Below, in pieces: positions 61,208 to 64,000 of a DNA stretch of 64,000 nt. A model generated the notes under the pieces. It made no database searches. It was not told the DNA's origin and was given only the letters and a program-made list of their open reading frames with translations. Position numbers and translations under genes: made by a program. Position 1 is the first letter of the stretch. Every line of letters starts with the position of its first letter. The stretch lies in NCBI GenBank assembly GCA_963709775.1, contig CAVPXS010000007.1, positions 62,001-126,000 on the forward strand, given 5' to 3'. The DNA comes from Salinimicrobium sp963709775. GTDB taxonomy: Bacteria; Bacteroidota; Bacteroidia; Flavobacteriales; Flavobacteriaceae.

Positions 61208-61657
61208 ATGGAGCTACTGGAATTCGGCTATAGAATTGGTGCGGCATTATTGGCCGGTCTTTTTATTGGAATGGAAAGGGAAATACACAACAAGAATGCA
61301 GGATTAAAGACCAATGCTCTAGTTTCTCTTGGTGCTGCCGTTTTTGTTCTCACCTCACTTTCTTTTGCAGGAGATGATTATGTGGATACAACAAGGGTGA
61401 TTGGGCAGGTCGTAACCGGTATAGGTTTTCTTGGCGCAGGGGTTATTCTTCATAAAGGAAATGTGGTACGGGGATTAACTACAGCTGCTACTGTTTGGTG
61501 TAGTGCCGGTGCAGGTTGTTTAGCCGCTATTGGACAATATTCAGAATTACTTTTGCTTGTAGGCGTAATTGTTTTTGTGAATGTAGTTTTTAATCCTGTG
61601 GACAGGTTTATTGCACGGCTATTTGGGCACAGTGATGATGAGAAGATCGATGATTAA
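61208..61657 (+). CDS. MgtC/SapB family membrane protein
   Basis: 149 residues with five membrane segments and the MgtC core GLFIGMEREIHNKNAGLKTNALVSLGAAVFVL and GFLGAGVILHKGNVVRGLTTAATVWCSAGAGCLAAIG. Related proteins affect magnesium stress or F1Fo-ATPase. The long C-terminal MgtC domain is missing, so it is the short SapB-like form. Convergent with mrpG, with a 4-bp overlap of the 3' ends. Confidence 0.88.
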   Translation: MELLEFGYRIGAALLAGLFIGMEREIHNKNAGLKTNALVSLGAAVFVLTSLSFAGDDYVDTTRVIGQVVTGIGFLGAGVILHKGNVVRGLTTAATVWCSAGAGCLAAIGQYSELLLLVGVIVFVNVVFNPVDRFIARLFGHSDDEKIDD

Positions 61658-62040
61658 TGTGTCTCCTGATCATTATCCATATTACGGGGCAGACTAATGT
61701 TTTTACCCGTTTTTCTATATTTCCCCTCCAGGTCATCCATAACAGATTTCTTCCACAGCTTGTTTCCTTTGATATATGATGCTTTCCCAATAAGATGTGC
61801 ACCTACGGGCGCCGTCAATAAAATGAAGATTATAACGGCTATAACCCGGGTTGTGGTGGAAAGATCATTAAAATAAATAGCCGAGGCTACTAAAATGAGT
61901 CCAATGCCTAAAGTCGCAGCCTTGGTAGTAACCGCCATGCGAAGGTAAGTATCTGGCATACGCAGAATACCAACTCCCGCGAGCAGTACGAAAAGAGTTC
62001 CCAAAGTTGCAATTATTCCTATGATTGTATCTACTATCAT
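61654..62040 (-). CDS. mrpG: Na+/H+ antiporter subunit G
   Basis: 128 residues, three membrane segments. IIGIIATLGTLFVLLAGVGILRMPDTYLRMAVTTKAATLG is the MnhG/MrpG signature. Small structural subunit of the Mrp antiporter. Final gene of the operon; overlaps mrpF by 4 bp. The C-terminal ~40 residues are a charged cytosolic tail. Confidence 0.92.
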   Translation of the reverse strand: MIVDTIIGIIATLGTLFVLLAGVGILRMPDTYLRMAVTTKAATLGIGLILVASAIYFNDLSTTTRVIAVIIFILLTAPVGAHLIGKASYIKGNKLWKKSVMDDLEGKYRKTGKNISLPRNMDNDQETH

Positions 62041-62315
62041 TCGTCCCTGTTCTTTCGTTTCTGAATATAAAATGAATACGCCACAGTTGCCAAGAACCCA
62101 ATAAGAGCCAGGATCAAAGCAATATCCAAAAATGTGGGTTGGTGAGAAAGTATGCTGTAAACGGCAATAATCCCAATTCCAATGGTCACCAGAAGATCTA
62201 CCGCCACTACCCTGTCGGAAATGGTTGGTCCCTGAAAGAACCTGTAGAACACCAGCAGGATCGCAAGTGATAATGCCGGAAGGATAACAAAGTACAGGTA
62301 ATTATCTAAGGTCAT
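62037..62315 (-). CDS. mrpF: Na+/H+ antiporter subunit F
   Basis: 92 residues, three membrane segments. RFFQGPTISDRVVAVDLLVTIGIGIIAVYS is the MrpF signature with its conserved Asp residues. Overlaps mrpG and mrpE by 4 bp each. Confidence 0.92.
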   Translation of the reverse strand: MTLDNYLYFVILPALSLAILLVFYRFFQGPTISDRVVAVDLLVTIGIGIIAVYSILSHQPTFLDIALILALIGFLATVAYSFYIQKRKNRDE

Positions 62316-62788
62316 GATGAGATCTCTATAATGCGTTTTTCAAATCCGTTCTTGATGTCCCGAATGAAATCTTCCCTGTTCGTAATATACATGGAGTACA
62401 CGTAAAGAACTTTTTTATCTTCTGAAACATCCAGGCTAAGCGTTCCGGGAGTAAGGGTGATCATATTTGCCAGAAGAGTGATCTGTCCATCGGACTTTAC
62501 ATCGAGGGGTACTCCTACAATTCCCGGCGTCATATGTAATTTTGGAGTACCCACTTCCCAGGCTACCTGTACGTTTGCTTTTATAAGCTGGTACAGAAAA
62601 TAGAAAAAGAAGCTAATAAGCCTTGGTACGAGCCTAAAATACCTGGCCCGGCCACCGCCCCGGGTGATCACAAAAAGTACAAAATAACTCAGGAAAAAAC
62701 CAAAGAAAATATTGGCAAAAGTGAAGCTTCCGGTAAGAGCTACCCAAATAAATGTAAGAAGTAAGTTTGCCAAAAACCGGTTTTTCAT
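62312..62788 (-). CDS. mrpE: Na+/H+ antiporter subunit E
   Basis: 158 residues: two N-terminal membrane segments and a cytosolic ferredoxin-like domain (VGVPLDVKSDGQITLLANMITLTPGTLSLDVSEDKKVLYVYSM), with the family pattern ANMITLTPGTLSLDV. Sits between mrpD (6-bp gap) and mrpF (4-bp overlap). Confidence 0.93.
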   Translation of the reverse strand: MKNRFLANLLLTFIWVALTGSFTFANIFFGFFLSYFVLFVITRGGGRARYFRLVPRLISFFFYFLYQLIKANVQVAWEVGTPKLHMTPGIVGVPLDVKSDGQITLLANMITLTPGTLSLDVSEDKKVLYVYSMYITNREDFIRDIKNGFEKRIIEISS

Positions 62789-62794
62789 CTTCTC

Positions 62795-64000
62795 TTATTT
62801 TCTTAATACTGTGTTTATATATTCCTGGTTATCCATAAGTTCAAATGCTATCCTTTCGGCTAAATTCTGAATATTTCCTGCACCAAATCCCAGGTACAGA
62901 GTCACAAAAGTCAGGAAGATTATAGGAGCCAGCATTTGTGTTCGCTTCACTCTGCTTAACTTATTAAAGTACGGAAAATTTCTCACTTCAGGTAACTTCT
63001 CACCGGTCTTCCAGAACACTTCTCCCCACAATTTTACAATTACAAAAAGTGTAATAAAACTCGCGAACAGAATAGCGGCGATAACAATAAAATTCTCTGT
63101 ATTCCAGCCTTCAGAAATAAGAGAAAGTTTAGGCCAAAAGCCGGACAAAGGAGGTACACCCACCAAGGAGAAAAGGGGCACTGCAAACAAAAGGCTCAGC
63201 TTTGGATATTCTGCATAAAGCCCCCCCAGCTTTCTAATATTGTGATTTGCCTTAATTTTATAAATCACCCCACTTACCATGAACAGGTTTGTCTTTACCA
63301 TGATGTCGTGGATAAGGTAAAATATAGCTCCTGTTATGGCTACTTCGGTCATCATTCCAAGACCAGCGATCATATAACCTATATGGCATATTACGAGGTA
63401 TGAAAATATTTTACGAATGTTGTTCTGTACGATCGCACCCACGGCGCCGCTAAACAGCGTTAGAACCGCTACAGCAAGAAGAACGTTCTCAAGGAATGGA
63501 TCTACTTCAAAGATGAGGGTAAAGACCCTTATCAAGGCATAAACCCCTACTTTGGTTAAAAGCCCCCCAAAAATAGCCGAAACAGCCGAAGGCGGGGTAT
63601 GATATGATGCCGGCAGCCAGAAATAAAGCGGAAACAGCGCAGATTTAATTCCGAAGCCAACCAGGAAAAGCAGGGCATTTACCTGTACAAGCGTACGATT
63701 TTCTACCGCAGCCACTTTTGAGGCAAGATCGGCCATATTAAGGCTTCCGGTAAGTCCATACAAAACAGCGATAGCAGTAAGGAATATAATTGACGCAAGG
63801 ATATTAAGGGTGAAATATTTTACCGCTCCTTCCAGCTGTGCCTTTTCTCCTCCTATGGTGAGCAGCACAAAGGAAGTAATGATGATAATTTCAAACCACA
63901 CATAAAGGTTGAAAATATCCCCGGTGAGAAAGGCACCGTTAAGCCCAAGTAACAAAAAGTGATAAATGGGGAAAAATCCGAATTTGAGACGGGCGGAGAT
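62795..64000 (-). CDS. mrpD: Na+/H+ antiporter subunit D, 5' end outside window
   Basis: 401 residues visible and the frame is open to the last base (ISARLKFGFFPIYHFLLLG precedes), so the true start is upstream. Proton-pumping subunit homologous to NuoL/M/N. NGAFLTGDIFNLYVWFEI, the Lys-containing GIKSALFPLYFWLPASYHTPPSAVSAIFGG and KVGVYALIRVF, and FSYLVICHIGYMIAGLG are diagnostic. Upstream mrpA-C presumably lie beyond the window. Confidence 0.93.
   Translation of the reverse strand: MSARLKFGFFPIYHFLLLGLNGAFLTGDIFNLYVWFEIIIITSFVLLTIGGEKAQLEGAVKYFTLNILASIIFLTAIAVLYGLTGSLNMADLASKVAAVENRTLVQVNALLFLVGFGIKSALFPLYFWLPASYHTPPSAVSAIFGGLLTKVGVYALIRVFTLIFEVDPFLENVLLAVAVLTLFSGAVGAIVQNNIRKIFSYLVICHIGYMIAGLGMMTEVAITGAIFYLIHDIMVKTNLFMVSGVIYKIKANHNIRKLGGLYAEYPKLSLLFAVPLFSLVGVPPLSGFWPKLSLISEGWNTENFIVIAAILFASFITLFVIVKLWGEVFWKTGEKLPEVRNFPYFNKLSRVKRTQMLAPIIFLTFVTLYLGFGAGNIQNLAERIAFELMDNQEYINTVLRK

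Overview
The window is a stretch of ordinary chromosome from a member of the Bacteroidota, almost certainly the Flavobacteriia (Flavobacteriaceae). Support comes from the gliding-motility pair gldD/gldE next to ssb and mutY, many Bacteroidota-restricted families (DUF4271, DUF4296, DUF3098, DUF3127, DUF4199, DUF4301, DUF3332), flavobacterial-type heptaprenylglyceryl-phosphate synthase, promoters of the TTTG-N19-TAnnTTTG type, and absence of Shine-Dalgarno sequences. No rRNA, tRNA, CRISPR array, phage or classical IS element was seen.

Layout. 0-12 kb: end of a LuxE/PaaK-type acyltransferase gene, tyrS, an SDR epimerase, a minus-strand run of glycosyltransferase-pyrC-DUF4296 lipoprotein, DUF4271-hemD, pckA, DUF423, a saccharopine dehydrogenase, ferritin and a zinc metallopeptidase. 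12-20 kb: leuS, then a plus-strand cell-envelope/RNA block (ftsX, DUF3098, uppP, truB, a TonB-like protein, tag) interrupted after ftsX by a small GxxExxY cassette that has inverted repeats and a duplicated target. 20-32 kb: aat, DUF3127, flavin reductase, histidine kinase, thioesterase, HIT protein, greA with a terminator-like leader, a TPP-riboswitch-controlled TonB receptor, and a tail-to-tail hybrid kinase/NtrC pair. 32-41 kb: arfB, DUF4301, a NadR-like kinase, PnuC transporter and YkoF-type thiamine-binding protein, GGGP synthase, phosphopantetheinyl transferase, ahcY, DUF3332, paired DUF2007 proteins, rpmA-rplU. 41-53 kb: two M16 peptidases, a DMT exporter, gldD-gldE-ssb-mutY, HU, a 30-residue very basic protein, rng and recX. 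53-64 kb: a biotin locus (bioF, bioD, bioA, a ketosynthase, bioB) with a SET-domain protein, then mgtC and the mrpDEFG end of a cation/proton antiporter operon running off the window.

Seven single-base insertions break six otherwise intact genes (leuS, HIT, TonB receptor, DUF4301, ahcY, and M16 twice). At least two of these are housekeeping genes and six of the seven insertions look like one extra base in a short homopolymer, so sequencing or assembly error is more likely than biology. The genes are annotated at full length with the break noted.

The observations most worth following up are: the GxxExxY cassette with 18-bp inverted repeats and an 18-bp direct repeat duplicating the end of ftsX; a dispersed interrupted palindrome, about CAAAAATGNCATTTTTG, seen about a dozen times in both coding and intergenic DNA; a possible vitamin-uptake module around the TPP riboswitch; the basic 30-residue protein between HU and rng; and the hairpin-plus-T-run at the very start of the greA transcript.
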